From Streptomyces sp. AJS327 (GTDB lineage Bacteria; Actinomycetota; Actinomycetes; Streptomycetales; Streptomycetaceae), in contig NZ_SKBR01000002.1 in NCBI RefSeq assembly GCF_013450295.1, forward strand, positions 372,001 through 436,000: a stretch of DNA of 64,000 nucleotides, written 5' to 3'. The notes under the pieces are model-generated. The model saw only the letters and a program-made list of their open reading frames with translations, had not been told where the DNA came from and made no database searches. Made by a program: the position numbers and the translations under genes. Every line of letters starts with the position of its first letter. Position 1 is the first letter of the stretch. This document shows, one piece after another, positions 44,622 through 53,987 of the stretch.

Positions 44622-45815
44622 GTGAGCACATTCCCGGTGGTGCGGTGGATCGAGGACGGCGAGGAGCGCACCGCCGCGTGGCGCTCCGAGAGCGGCGCGC
44701 GCCCCCCGCGCCGGATCGTGGTGGCGGACGACCGGACGCGCGCCGACGAGGCGTACAAGCTGGCCTGCGAGGGCACCGCCCTCCTCTGGCGCGGCGACTT
44801 CCACGGCGCGCGCCAGCTGCTGAGCGCGCTCGGCCGCCGGGTCGACCGCAAACCGGCCAAGCGCGGCGCCTCGCCCCGCGAGAGCTTCCACCGGTACCGG
44901 CAGGCCCGTTCGCGCCGGGCCCGGGTGCTGGGCATGCTCCTCGTCCCCCTGGAGACCGGGCCCACCGGATACACCGTGCCGCTGCGCCGGGCACCCGCGG
45001 TGGACGCGGCCTGCGCGGCGGCCTTCGGGTCAGCGCCCGGACCGGGGCCCGGCGGCGAACCCGCGCCGGAGAGCGCGCCGGAGCCCGGACTGAGCCTGCT
45101 CGCGCTGCGCGAACTGCTGGGCGCCACCGGGGCCTACGAGTGGCAGCGCACCGGCGTGCCGGTGGCGGCGCTCGACGGCGAGCGCGTCCACCCCCGCTAC
45201 GGCGTCTTCTCACCGGTGCGTGGCGAGTACGTCGACCTGGTCGCCCGGGTGCCGCTCCCGCCGGGCGGCACGGCGCGCGCCGTCGACGTCGGCACCGGCA
45301 GCGGGGTGCTCGCCGTGGTGCTGGCCCGGCGGGGCGTCGCCGAGGTCGTCGCGACCGACCAGGACGCGCGGGCCCTGGAGTGCGCGCGGGAGAACGCGCG
45401 ACGGCTCGGGGTGGCGGACGCGGTGCGGGTGGTCGAGGCCGACCTCTTCCCGGACACGCGGCCCTCCCCGCTGGTGGTGTGTAACCCGCCGTGGGTTCCG
45501 GCCACGCCCACGGCGCCGCTGGAGCACGCCGTGTACGACCCGGGCAGCCGCATGCTGCGGGGCTTCCTCTCCGGGCTGGCGGCGCGGGTCACGCCGGACG
45601 GTGAGGGGTGGCTGGTCCTCTCCGACCTGGCGGAACGGCTGGAGTTGCGCTCTCGCGCCGAGCTTCTGGAGTGGATCGGCCAGGCGGGGTTGCGGGTCCT
45701 GGGCCGGGAGGACACCCGTCCGCGCCATCCGCGCGCCGCGCGGGCCGAGGACGTCCTGGCCGTCGCGCGCACCGCGGAGGTCACCTCGCTCTGGCGGCTG
45801 GGCCGCGCGGACTGA
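44622..45815 (+). CDS. Class I SAM-dependent methyltransferase (NPPW-motif type)
   Basis: 397 residues. An N-terminal domain (about 1-185) precedes a Rossmann methyltransferase with motif I VDVGTGSGVLAVVLA, acidic motif II ATDQDA and motif IV VVCNPPWVPATP. NPPW/NPPY motifs methylate amide or exocyclic amino groups, as in PrmC/HemK and rRNA methylases; the exact substrate is unknown. The GTG start lies 6 nt after TAAGCT (44610-44615), the same arrangement as the kinase at 30417, so a leaderless mRNA is likely. Confidence 0.88.
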   Translation: MSTFPVVRWIEDGEERTAAWRSESGARPPRRIVVADDRTRADEAYKLACEGTALLWRGDFHGARQLLSALGRRVDRKPAKRGASPRESFHRYRQARSRRARVLGMLLVPLETGPTGYTVPLRRAPAVDAACAAAFGSAPGPGPGGEPAPESAPEPGLSLLALRELLGATGAYEWQRTGVPVAALDGERVHPRYGVFSPVRGEYVDLVARVPLPPGGTARAVDVGTGSGVLAVVLARRGVAEVVATDQDARALECARENARRLGVADAVRVVEADLFPDTRPSPLVVCNPPWVPATPTAPLEHAVYDPGSRMLRGFLSGLAARVTPDGEGWLVLSDLAERLELRSRAELLEWIGQAGLRVLGREDTRPRHPRAARAEDVLAVARTAEVTSLWRLGRAD

Positions 45816-46010
45816 GCGCACCGCCCGGCCGTCCGCTCCTGCTGATCACGTACGGCCGGTCCCGGGGCGGCGTCGGGGCCGGGGCGCCGGAGCGGGTGTT
45901 TCCGCTGCTCCGGATGGCCGGTACGGACGGCATTGCGCGCCCGGGGAGGCGGCGTTCTGAGGGTCAGTGGGTTTATCACATTGCCGAAGGTTCGCCTCTG
46001 GAGTGGCCCC

Positions 46011-47210
46011 ATGAACAGACCCGCACGTCGCTGTGCCGCTGTGCTGGCCGCCGCGCTGCTCGCGACCGTCGCCGGATGCGGTGTCTCCGCCGATCCACCG
46101 CGTTCCAAGGACCCCGAGCACGGCGGGAACCCCGTCACCGAGCGGGCCCGGGCCAGGTCGGACGCCGAGCGCGCGTTCACCCTGCTGGCCACGGGCGATC
46201 TGCTGGTGCACGACTCGATCATTCGCCAGGCGAAGGCCGACGCCCGGGGCGGAGGGTACGACTTCCGCCGGATACTCTCCCCGGCGAAGCCCCTGGCCAC
46301 CCGGGCCGATCTGGCCATCTGTCACATGGAGACGGTGTACGGCCCGGACGGCGGCCCCTTCAGTGGCTACCCGGCCTTCGAGACGCCGCCCCAGCTGGCC
46401 GCCTCCGTTCGGGCCACCGGCTACGACAGCTGCTCCACCGCCTCCAACCACACGCTGGACGCGGGTGCCGAGGGGGTGTCGCGCACCCTGCGCGCGATGG
46501 GCCGCGCCGGGCTCCGCCACGTCGGCTCGGCCCGCTCGGAGACCGAGCGGACGCGCCCGGCGGTGATGCGCGCGGGCGGAGCCACCGTCGCCCAACTCGC
46601 CTACACCTACGGCACGAACGGCATCCCGGTCCCGCGGGGGAAACCCTGGCTGGTGAACCTGATCGACCCGGACCGGATCATCGCGGACGCCCGCGCCGCG
46701 CGCCGGGCGGGCGCCGACGTGGTGGTCGCCAGCCTGCACTGGGGTACCGAGTGGCAGGAGGCGCCGGACGCCCGGCAGCGCTCGGTGGCGCGGCGGCTCA
46801 CCGCCTCGCGGTCGGACGGCCGGCGGGACATCGACCTCATCCTCGGCACCCACGCGCACGTCCCCCAGGCCTACGAGAAGGTCAACGGCACCTGGGTCGT
46901 CTACGGCATGGGGGACCAGATCGCCGGGAAGATGAACGACCCGCGCGGGACGATGGGTTCGGCGGCCCGCTTCACCTTCGCGCCGCCGAAGGGCGACGGG
47001 GACGAGTGGCGGGTCACGAGGGCCGGGTACACCCCGTTCCTGATGGAGACCTCGCCGCGGCACCGGCTGATCAACCTGGCGGCAACATCCGCCGGGAAAT
47101 CCGGGAAACTCGGGAAACAGCACGGCGAACGCGCCCAGGCGTACCGCGCGATCCGGAAGGCGGTGCTGAGTCGGGGCGCCGCGCGGGACGGACTGCGGAT
47201 GCTCCGGTAG
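46011..47210 (+). CDS. CapA/PgsA-type metallophosphoesterase-fold lipoprotein
   Basis: 399 residues. The ATG at 46011 (GGAG upstream) gives a signal peptide and lipobox TVAGC with lipid Cys about 23. The PGA_cap fold follows: LLATGDLLVHDSI, HMETVYGPDGGPFSGYPAFE, STASNHTLDAG, ASLHWGTEW, ILGTHAHVPQAYEK. These carry the Asp/His/Asn metal-ligand pattern of calcineurin-like phosphoesterases. Named for poly-gamma-glutamate capsule synthesis, but Streptomyces members have no proven role and no pgs genes are nearby. Probably anchored outside the membrane. Confidence 0.88.
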   Translation: MNRPARRCAAVLAAALLATVAGCGVSADPPRSKDPEHGGNPVTERARARSDAERAFTLLATGDLLVHDSIIRQAKADARGGGYDFRRILSPAKPLATRADLAICHMETVYGPDGGPFSGYPAFETPPQLAASVRATGYDSCSTASNHTLDAGAEGVSRTLRAMGRAGLRHVGSARSETERTRPAVMRAGGATVAQLAYTYGTNGIPVPRGKPWLVNLIDPDRIIADARAARRAGADVVVASLHWGTEWQEAPDARQRSVARRLTASRSDGRRDIDLILGTHAHVPQAYEKVNGTWVVYGMGDQIAGKMNDPRGTMGSAARFTFAPPKGDGDEWRVTRAGYTPFLMETSPRHRLINLAATSAGKSGKLGKQHGERAQAYRAIRKAVLSRGAARDGLRMLR

Positions 47211-47317
47211 CCCGTGACGCGCACGGGCGGGCGCACGCGGAGCGGGAGACCGGGCGCACCCGGTCCGGCATGGACGCCGTCCGGCGGCATGCGGACCGAG
47301 TGCGGACGTGGACGGGC

Positions 47318-47340
47318 CCCGCGGCCGGATGAGCCGCGGG
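47318..47340. terminator. Hairpin at the end of sodN
   Basis: CCCGCGGC (47318-47325) pairs with GCCGCGGG (47333-47340), 18 nt past the sodN stop on its strand. Confidence 0.6.
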
Positions 47341-47358
47341 CCGCCAAGTGGGGGCCGT

Positions 47359-47754
47359 TCAGCCCTTCTTGGTCTCCCAGAAGATCTTGTCGATCTGGGC
47401 GATGTAGTCCAGCGCCTTCTGCCCGGTGGCCGGGTCGGTGGAGCCCTTGGCGGCGCTCAGCGCCTTGAGGGTGTCGTTCACCAACTGGTGCAGCTCCGGG
47501 TACTTCTCGAAGTGCGGCGGCTTGAAGTAGTCGCTCCACAGCACCGAGATGTGGTGCTTGGCGAGCTCGGCACGCTCCTCCTTGATGGTGGTGGCGCGCG
47601 CGCGGAAGTGCGGGTCGTCGTTGGCCTGGTACTTCTCCTGGACGGCCTTGACGGACTCGGCCTCGATCCGGGCCTGAGCCGGGTCGTACACGCCGCAGGG
47701 CAGGTCGCAGTGGGCGCTTACCTGCACCTTCGGGGCGAACAGGCGGGAGAGCAT
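47359..47754 (-). CDS. sodN: Nickel-containing superoxide dismutase
   Basis: 131 residues. A 14-residue leader (MLSRLFAPKVQVSA) is followed by the nickel hook HCDLPCGVY. After processing, His1, Cys2 and Cys6 bind nickel, exactly as in S. coelicolor NiSOD. The remainder is the helical hexamer-forming body. The maturation protease gene sodX is divergent, 163 nt away. In Streptomyces sodN is nickel-induced; an inverted repeat over the probable -35 region may contribute. Confidence 0.97.
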   Translation of the reverse strand: MLSRLFAPKVQVSAHCDLPCGVYDPAQARIEAESVKAVQEKYQANDDPHFRARATTIKEERAELAKHHISVLWSDYFKPPHFEKYPELHQLVNDTLKALSAAKGSTDPATGQKALDYIAQIDKIFWETKKG

Positions 47755-47791
47755 AGAGCTGTCCTTCCTCGTGATCGTCTTCTCAGGTGCG

Positions 47792-47822
47792 AGATTACTC
47801 CGTGCGGGAAGCCTTTTCCCGC
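47792..47822 (-). promoter_or_regulatory. sodN promoter region with inverted repeat
   Basis: On the sodN strand TAATCT (complement of 47792-47797) is a good -10. Upstream, GCGGGAA (47804-47810), N5, TTCCCGC (47816-47822) is a perfect 7-bp inverted repeat covering the spacer and -35 area. It differs from the published Nur box, so the binding factor is unknown. Confidence 0.5.
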
Positions 47823-47917
47823 GTGCCCCCGGGGGCTTAAGACAAAAGTCCAGGCCCAGACTGGACCGAGTGGAGTATCGAGCCGGAGCGCGCCGATACC
47901 CGGACAGAGGCGGAGAG

Positions 47918-48403
47918 ATGCCGGAGCGAGCACCGACGGGCGGCCGGGGCGCACAGGGCGAGGGCCTGCTGCGCGTCGGTCTCGCCGAGGTCTACAACCC
48001 GTCCATGGTCCCGGTGTTGCGGCCCGGGGACCAGCTGGTGGTGCGCTACGGATCGGCCGTACGGCCCGGCGACATCGTGGTGCTCCGCCACCCCTTCCAG
48101 CACGATCTGCTGATCGTCAAGCGTGCCGTCGAGCGGCGTGCCGGAGGCTGGTGGGTACGGGGCGACAACCCCCGGGTGCGCAACGACAGCCGCGAGTTCG
48201 GCGTCGTGCCCGACGAGTTGGTGGTGGCGCGTGCGTGGCTGCGGCTGCGCTCGCCGCGCGGCGTTCAGCGCTCGGTCTCGTCGGTGGCCAGGTGGGTGCT
48301 GGGCTCGGTACGGCCGCTGGTGCTCCCGCGGCTCTCGGCCCCCGCGGGCGACTCCCGGCTCTCCGGGCTCTCCCGGCTCTCCAGGCGCTTGCGCGCGCGA
48401 TAG
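47918..48403 (+). CDS. sodX: Nickel-SOD maturation protease, S26 signal-peptidase-like
   Basis: 161 residues. The catalytic Ser-Lys dyad of S26 peptidases is visible: S29 in YNPSMVPVLRPGD and K68 in LLIVKRAVE, with the GDN box in VRGDNPRVRNDS. It removes the leader of SodN so that the nickel hook can form. No membrane anchor, unlike true signal peptidases, consistent with a cytoplasmic substrate. The ATG at 47918 has CGGAGAG upstream. Its last 139 bp overlap the end of the convergent CGNR gene. Confidence 0.92.
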   Translation: MPERAPTGGRGAQGEGLLRVGLAEVYNPSMVPVLRPGDQLVVRYGSAVRPGDIVVLRHPFQHDLLIVKRAVERRAGGWWVRGDNPRVRNDSREFGVVPDELVVARAWLRLRSPRGVQRSVSSVARWVLGSVRPLVLPRLSAPAGDSRLSGLSRLSRRLRAR

Positions 48404-48936
48404 GCGGCCACGTTGGCGCGGGTGGCGCAGCGGTCGGAGCAGTAGCGGCGGGAGCGGTTGGTCGAGGTGTCCAGGTAGGCGTTGCGGCAGGGGCCGGCCT
48501 GGCAGACCCCGAGCCGGTCGACGCCGAGGTCGGTGAGGTGGAAGGCGAGTCCCATGCAGGCCGAGGCCGCGTAGCCCGCGGTGGCGTTGGCGGAGTGCTC
48601 GGCCAGGTGCATGTGCCAGCGCGGCCGTCCCTCGTCGTCCAGGAAGTCGTGCCCGGAGATCTGCGGGCTGGCCGGGAAGTCCATCAGCAGCGAGTTGAGC
48701 AGGTCGACCGCCCGCTCCTGGTCGCCCTCGGCGGCGGCGCCGAAGACGGCGCGGAGCCGGGTCCGCACCCCGCGCAGCCGGGGGACGTCCGCGTCGGTCA
48801 CCCGGCGGGCCATCTGCGCGTTGGCGCCGAAGAGTTCGCGGACCACGTCGGCGCCGGTGAGGGTGTCCCGGCCGCGGTCGGGCTCCTCGGTGTTCACGAG
48901 GCGCACCGCCATTTCCGCGTAATAGTTGAGTTCCAC
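48265..48936 (-). CDS. CGNR zinc-finger / ABATE-domain protein
   Basis: 223 residues. An N-terminal ABATE-type helical domain (MELNYYAEMAVRLVNTEE...) is followed by the CGNR zinc finger: C-x4-C in CQAGPC, then RYCSDRCATRANVAAYR with its RxCSxxC and ATRxxVAAYR core. These proteins are predicted DNA-binding regulators. The C-terminal 45 residues are Ser/Glu/Arg-rich with repeated SRESPESRES and are encoded where the gene overlaps sodX on the opposite strand. Transcription is convergent. Confidence 0.88.
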   Translation of the reverse strand: MELNYYAEMAVRLVNTEEPDRGRDTLTGADVVRELFGANAQMARRVTDADVPRLRGVRTRLRAVFGAAAEGDQERAVDLLNSLLMDFPASPQISGHDFLDDEGRPRWHMHLAEHSANATAGYAASACMGLAFHLTDLGVDRLGVCQAGPCRNAYLDTSTNRSRRYCSDRCATRANVAAYRARKRLESRESPESRESPAGAESRGSTSGRTEPSTHLATDETER

Positions 48937-49023
48937 TTGTGATCCTTACGGGGGCTGTCTAGGGTGACGTAATAGCTGAGAGGGAACCGAGGGTATTACG
49001 AGTCAGGAGAAGGAGGGGTCGCG

Positions 49024-49800
49024 GTGTCGCGAACCACGGAGCGGGATCGCTGGCGTTCCTGGCAGGAGAGCTGGGACCGGCAGCAGGAGTGGTACCTCCC
49101 CGACCGCGAGGAACGGTTCCGGGTGATGCTCGACACGCTGGAGGCGCTCGCCGGGCCCGCGCCCAGGGTCCTCGACCTCGCCTGCGGCACCGGCAGCATC
49201 ACCGGCCGGGTGCTGCGGCGGCTGCCCGAGGCCCGGGTCACCGCGCTCGACCTGGACCCGGCGCTGCTCACCATCGCCCGCGGGAGCTACGCGGAGGACG
49301 AGCGGGTGGAGTTCGTCACCGCCGACCTCACCACGGCCGACTGGCCCGAGCGGCTGCCGCACCCGTCCTACGACGCGGTGCTCACCGCCACCGCGCTGCA
49401 CTGGCTCACCACCGAACCGCTGCGGGCGCTCTACGGGCGGATCGCCGGACTGCTGCCGGAGGGCGGCGTCCTCATGAACGCCGACCACATGCCGGACGAG
49501 TCCACGCCCAGGATCAACGCGGCGGTGCGCGCCTTCGACGAGCGGCGGCGCGAGCGCGACCGCGCCGCCGGACGGCAGAGCTGGTCGGACTGGTGGGAGG
49601 CGGTGGCGGCCGATCCGGAACTGGCCGGCGTCGCGGCCGAGCGCTTCGCGCTCTTCGGCGACCCCGCACACGGCGACCACAACAACAACGACTTCCAGCC
49701 CCCGGCCTGGCACGCCCAGACGCTGCGTGAGGTGGGGTTCGCGGAGGCCCGGCCGATCTGGTGCTCGTCCACGGACGCGCTGGTGCTCGCCCTGCGCTGA
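49024..49800 (+). CDS. Class I SAM-dependent methyltransferase
   Basis: 258 residues. Motif I is VLDLACGTGSITGRVL, motif II is ALDLDP, then VEFVTADLTTADWPERLP and the ATALHWLTTE post-I segment. The trans-aconitate/ubiquinone-methylase-like shape suggests a small-molecule substrate, unknown. The start GTG at 49024 is preceded by GGAGAAGGAGGGG. It is divergent from the CGNR gene. Confidence 0.88.
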   Translation: MSRTTERDRWRSWQESWDRQQEWYLPDREERFRVMLDTLEALAGPAPRVLDLACGTGSITGRVLRRLPEARVTALDLDPALLTIARGSYAEDERVEFVTADLTTADWPERLPHPSYDAVLTATALHWLTTEPLRALYGRIAGLLPEGGVLMNADHMPDESTPRINAAVRAFDERRRERDRAAGRQSWSDWWEAVAADPELAGVAAERFALFGDPAHGDHNNNDFQPPAWHAQTLREVGFAEARPIWCSSTDALVLALR

Positions 49801-50102
49801 CCGGGGACCCGGAGAACCCTGAGACTGGGGACCCTGGGATCCCGGGGCGCCGGACCCCGGAACCTCGTGCCACGGAGCTCCACGGTCCCGGGAACGAGGG
49901 AGCGCGGGAAGCGGACGGGAAGCGCCCGGGAAAGCAGCGCACGAGAAGAAGCGCACGAGAAAGGGGCCCCGGGCGTGGGGCCCCTTTCCTGGAGCTTTCC
50001 TGGAGCGTTCCCCTGGACCTGGATCCTTCCGGAACGCTCCCGCGCTTCAGCTGGCCCGGACGGACCGGGTGAACGCCGCGCGGCGCCGTGGACCTCGGCC
50101 GG
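49801..50102. terminator. Convergent-gene gap with two strong hairpins
   Basis: AAAGGGGCCCC (49960-49970) pairs with GGGGCCCCTTT (49977-49987), followed by GGAGCGTTCC (50002-50011) pairing with GGAACGCTCC (50031-50040). Together they terminate both strands. GCGCACGAGAA also occurs as a direct repeat just before (about 49937-49961). Confidence 0.7.
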
Positions 50103-51299
50103 TCAGCGGCGGGCGACACCCTCGCTGCGGGCCGCCGCGGCGACCGCCGCGGTGACGGCGGGAGCAACCCGCTCGTCGAACGGCGAGGGGATCACCCGCT
50201 CCGAGCTCAGCTCGTCCTCCACCACCGCCGCCAGCGCCTCGGCGGCGGCCAGCTTCATGCCCTCGGTGATGTCGGTCGCGCGCACCTGGAGGGCGCCCGC
50301 GAAGATGCCGGGGAAGGCGAGGACGTTGTTGATCTGGTTCGGGTAGTCGCTCCGCCCGGTGGCCACCACCGAGGCGTACCTGGCCGCCACGTCCGGGTGG
50401 ATCTCCGGGTTCGGGTTGGCCATCGCGAAGATGAACGCCCCCTCCGCCATGGTGGCCACCGCGGACTCGGGGACGGTGCCGCCGCTGACCCCGACGAACA
50501 CGTCGGCGCCCGCCATGGCCGACTCCAGCGAGCCGCTGCGGTTCTCCTTGTTGGTGAACCCGGCCAGCTCCCGCTTGATGTCGGTGAGGTCGCCGCGGTC
50601 GGCGGAGACCACGCCCTTGCGGTCGCAGACCACCACGTCGCCGATGCCCGCCTCCACGAGGATGCGCGCGATCGCGACGCCCGCCGCCCCGGCGCCGGAG
50701 ATGACCACGCGCAGCTTGCCGAGGCCCCGGCCGTGCAGCTTGGCCGCGTTCCGCAGCGCCGCGAGGGTCACGATGGCGGTGCCGTGCTGGTCGTCGTGGA
50801 AGACGGGAATGTCGAGCCGCCGCTTGAGCTGGGCCTCGATCTCGAAGCACCGGGGCGCCGAGATGTCCTCCAGGTTGATACCGCCGAACGAGGGCGCGAG
50901 CCGGGCGACCGTCTCCACCAGCTCGTCCGTCGCACGGCAGTCGAGGGCCACCGGCACCGCGTCGACCCCGCCGAACTGCTTGAACAGGATGGCCTTGCCC
51001 TCCATCACGGGGAGGGAGGCCTCGGGCCCGATGTCCCCCAGGCCCAGCACCGCGCTGCCGTCCGTCACCACGGCGACCACCTGCGACTTCCAGGTGTAGT
51101 CGTCCACCAGGGCGGGGTCCTCGGCGATGGCGGTGCACACCTTGGCGACGCCGGGTGTGTAGGCGAGGGACAGGTCGTCCGCGTCCCGCACCGGCACGGT
51201 CGCCTGGACTGCCATCTTGCCGCCCCGGTGCAGGGCGAACGCCGGATCGATCACGCCTTCGTTCAGCCCGTCCTTCGAATTGACGATCTCCGCTGCCAC
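50103..51299 (-). CDS. Malic enzyme, NAD(P)-dependent
   Basis: Oxidatively decarboxylates malate to pyruvate. 398 residues, the short bacterial form without a phosphotransacetylase domain. Motifs: SLAYTPGVAKVC, the catalytic Lys-containing EGKAILFKQFGG, FEIEAQLKRRLDIPVFHDDQHGTAIV (metal-binding Asp), the Rossmann GAGAAGVAIARIL and NPNPEI. The GTG at 51299 (MAAEIVNSKDGLN) is chosen with AAGGGG upstream; the frame is open far beyond but non-coding in appearance. It stands alone. Confidence 0.94.
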   Translation of the reverse strand: MAAEIVNSKDGLNEGVIDPAFALHRGGKMAVQATVPVRDADDLSLAYTPGVAKVCTAIAEDPALVDDYTWKSQVVAVVTDGSAVLGLGDIGPEASLPVMEGKAILFKQFGGVDAVPVALDCRATDELVETVARLAPSFGGINLEDISAPRCFEIEAQLKRRLDIPVFHDDQHGTAIVTLAALRNAAKLHGRGLGKLRVVISGAGAAGVAIARILVEAGIGDVVVCDRKGVVSADRGDLTDIKRELAGFTNKENRSGSLESAMAGADVFVGVSGGTVPESAVATMAEGAFIFAMANPNPEIHPDVAARYASVVATGRSDYPNQINNVLAFPGIFAGALQVRATDITEGMKLAAAEALAAVVEDELSSERVIPSPFDERVAPAVTAAVAAAARSEGVARR

Positions 51300-51946
51300 T
51301 GTGTTGTACCCCTTAGTCGAAACATGAGTGAGGGTGGCCGCTCCCGGTCGGGAAGCGGGCGGGCACCACGTCCGCGTTCCGGCCGGCGGATCGCCGAGCG
51401 GAGGGAGGAGCGGACGCCGGGCGCGCCGCACACGCGCCCTGGTCCCCGGGTGAGGGGTGTAATCGACCTTTTTACCTGACGAGGCCCCGCCGGGACGAGC
51501 CGATCGCGGGCCCCCGGGGGCCGGACCGGGGCGGCGGCGGTGCGGGGGATGTCCAACAGGCCGGGTGGGGCCGCTGATTCGGCGGATCGGCGTCCGGGAG
51601 GGGCGCGTCACCTCCGTCCGGTGGACCGGGCGGCACCGCGGGACGGCGGCTACCGGGTGGGGGGAGTGGGAGAGGGCGAAGAGAGACAGCGGGGCGGACG
51701 GGGCGAGGGTGCGGAGGTGGGGTGGGCGTGAGGAACCTCTCAACCGGGGCGGTGCGGTGCGGTTCTCCCGCTCCAACTCGCCCGCACCGTATTCGGATTC
51801 GCACATCCGTTATCCGATTTTGACGTAGCGGGCGTCCTGGGCGGGGCTGTCCGGATGGCAAGATGCCTCCATTCACCAGCGGTCGAGACATTCGAAGGCG
51901 CGTGCCCGGCCGGCTCCCGTTCGTGTCTCCGGAGAAGGAGCAGCTC
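51300..51946. other. Non-coding gap between malic enzyme and ABC importer genes
   Basis: No gene. An AT-richer island at about 51788-51825 contains repeated CGGAT/ATCCG elements and TTGACG (51818-51823); it probably holds the importer's promoter. No fitting -10 was found at 17 nt. Confidence 0.45.
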
Positions 51947-52957
51947 ATGTCCGCATCCACACGACGCCCGAGAGCGACCGCCCGGATACGCACCGCCTCG
52001 GTCGCCGCGTTGCTGGGCACCGGTGCGCTGGTGCTGTCCGGCTGCGGCGACCAGACGGACGGGGCGGGTGGCTCCGGCGGCAAGGACAAGGCCGCCGACG
52101 TCTGCAAGACCACCGAGGGCGGGTCGGACAAGAGCAAGCAGCCGTCCGGCGGCCCCACGGCCGACCCCGACGCCGCGCTGCCCGCCAAGCTCAAGGACCG
52201 TGGCGTGCTCAAGGTCGGCACCGACGCCGCCTACAAGCCCATGGAGTACAAGGACGGCGGCAAGATCGTCGGGCTGGACGTGGACATCGCCAAGGCGATC
52301 GGCAAGAAGCTCGGCGTCCGTTTCGAGTTCACCAACGGCACCTTCGACGGTCTGATCACCGCGCTCCAGACGGGCCGGTTCGACATGGTGATGTCCTCCA
52401 TGACGGACACCAAGGACCGTCAGGAGGGGCTGGACGAGAAGGGCAAGAAGGTCGGCAAGGGCGTCGACTTTGTCGACTACCTCACCGCCGGCTCCTCGAT
52501 CCTCGTCCAGAAGGGCAACGAGAAGGGCATCGAGTGCCTGGCGCAGCTCTGCGGAGAGAAGGTCGCCACACAGCGCGGCACGACCTCGCACGAACTGCTG
52601 AAGAACCAGACGGAGAAGTGCGAGAAGGACGGCAAGCAGCCGATCGCCGTCGAGCCCTTCGCCACCGACGACGAGGCCCGGGTCCGGCTGAAGTCCGGCG
52701 GGGTCGTCGCGGACGTGGCCGACTTCCCGGTCGCCGCGCACGCGGCCGCGAACGGTGACGACTTCGAACTCACCGGTGAGCAGATGGAGTCCGCTCCGTA
52801 CGGGATGGCCGTCTCCAAGGACGAGACGGAACTCCGCGACGCGCTGCACGGCGCGATGCGCGCGATCATCGAGGACGGCAGCTACGAGAAGGCGCTGAAG
52901 AAGTGGGGCGTCGAGGACGGCGCCGTCAGCAAGTCGACGATCAACGCCGGAGTCTGA
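51947..52957 (+). CDS. Polar amino-acid ABC transporter, binding lipoprotein
   Basis: 336 residues. Signal peptide with lipobox VLSGC (lipid Cys about 33), then a family 3 solute-binding domain: GVLKVGTDAAYKPMEY, GLDVDIAKAIGKKLGV, ITALQTGRFDMVMSSMTDT. The ligand is probably glutamate or another polar amino acid. The ATG at 51947 has GGAGAAGGAG upstream. It heads a three-gene importer operon, with a hairpin separating it from the permease gene. Confidence 0.92.
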   Translation: MSASTRRPRATARIRTASVAALLGTGALVLSGCGDQTDGAGGSGGKDKAADVCKTTEGGSDKSKQPSGGPTADPDAALPAKLKDRGVLKVGTDAAYKPMEYKDGGKIVGLDVDIAKAIGKKLGVRFEFTNGTFDGLITALQTGRFDMVMSSMTDTKDRQEGLDEKGKKVGKGVDFVDYLTAGSSILVQKGNEKGIECLAQLCGEKVATQRGTTSHELLKNQTEKCEKDGKQPIAVEPFATDDEARVRLKSGGVVADVADFPVAAHAAANGDDFELTGEQMESAPYGMAVSKDETELRDALHGAMRAIIEDGSYEKALKKWGVEDGAVSKSTINAGV

Positions 52958-52964
52958 CCGTCCC

Positions 52965-52995
52965 ACCGCCCGGGCCTCACCCGGGCCCGGGCGGT
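52965..52995 (+). terminator. Intercistronic hairpin (attenuator/stabiliser)
   Basis: ACCGCCCGGGCC (52965-52976) pairs perfectly with GGCCCGGGCGGT (52984-52995), between the binding-protein and permease genes. Such structures usually raise binding-protein mRNA relative to the membrane genes (inference). Confidence 0.7.
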
Positions 52996-53039
52996 ACGCG
53001 GCGGCAGCGATCAAGTACGGACGCGGAAAGGCAGCACGC

Positions 53040-53987
53040 GTGACAGATCTCAAGAAGGCCGCGCCCGACGGTGCGAAGCCGTCGGCGGACGCGCCCGAGG
53101 TGATCCAGGCGATACCCGTGCGGCACTACGGCCGCTACCTCGCCGCCGTTGTCGTCATCGTGCTCCTGGGACTGCTGGTCCGGGCCTTCGCCCAGGCCGA
53201 CCTGGAGTGGAGCGCGGTCGGCGACTTCTTCTTCGACGACCAGATCCTGGAGGGCGTCAAGAACACCCTCGTGGTGAGCGTGCTCGCCATGCTCATGGGG
53301 CTCGTGCTCGGCGTCGTCCTCGCGGTGATGCGGATGTCGAAGAACCCGGTGACCTCCTCGGTCGCCTGGGGCTACATCTGGTTCTTCCGCGGCACGCCCG
53401 TCTACGTGCAGCTGCTGCTCTGGTTCAACCTCGCGCTGATCTTCCCCATCCTCAACCTCGGTCCGATCTACAAGGACGAGATGACGGATGTGATGACCCC
53501 GTTCATGGCGGCGCTGCTCGGCCTCGGGCTGAACGAGGCCGCCTACATGGCGGAGATCTGCCGGGCGGGCATCCAGTCCGTCGACGAGGGACAGACCGAG
53601 GCGTCCCAGGCGCTGGGCATGACCAGCTCGCAGAACATGCGCCGGATCGTGCTGCCGCAGGCGATGCGGGTGATCGTGCCGCCGACCGGCAACGAGTTCA
53701 TCAACCTGCTGAAGACCTCCGCGCTCTGCGCCGTGGTGATGTTCGAGGAGACCTTGCGCAAGGCGCAGAACATCGCCAACAACTCCGGCGCCGTGGTGGA
53801 GATGCTGATGGTCGCCACCCTCTGGTTCCTGCTGATCACCACGGTGTTCAGCATCGGCCAGTTCTACCTGGAGCGGCGCTTCGCCCGGGGCTCCTCCCGC
53901 GAACTGCCCGCCACGCCCTGGCAGAAGGCCCGGCAGAACCTCTTCACATTCGGACGCGGCAAGGGAGCGGGGGTGGGCGGAGCGTGA
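53040..53987 (+). CDS. Polar amino-acid ABC transporter, permease
   Basis: 315 residues with a cytoplasmic arm, about five or six membrane helices and the HisMQ-family signature [15 protein letters not shown]. The EAA loop is [21 protein letters not shown]. Only one permease gene is present, so it is probably a homodimer. The start GTG at 53040 has AAAGG upstream. Its stop overlaps the ATPase start by 4 nt (GTGA). Confidence 0.93.
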   Translation: MTDLKKAAPDGAKPSADAPEVIQAIPVRHYGRYLAAVVVIVLLGLLVRAFAQADLEWSAVGDFFFDDQILEGVKNTLVVSVLAMLMGLVLGVVLAVMRMSKNPVTSSVAWGYIWFFRGTPVYVQLLLWFNLALIFPILNLGPIYKDEMTDVMTPFMAALLGLGLNEAAYMAEICRAGIQSVDEGQTEASQALGMTSSQNMRRIVLPQAMRVIVPPTGNEFINLLKTSALCAVVMFEETLRKAQNIANNSGAVVEMLMVATLWFLLITTVFSIGQFYLERRFARGSSRELPATPWQKARQNLFTFGRGKGAGVGGA

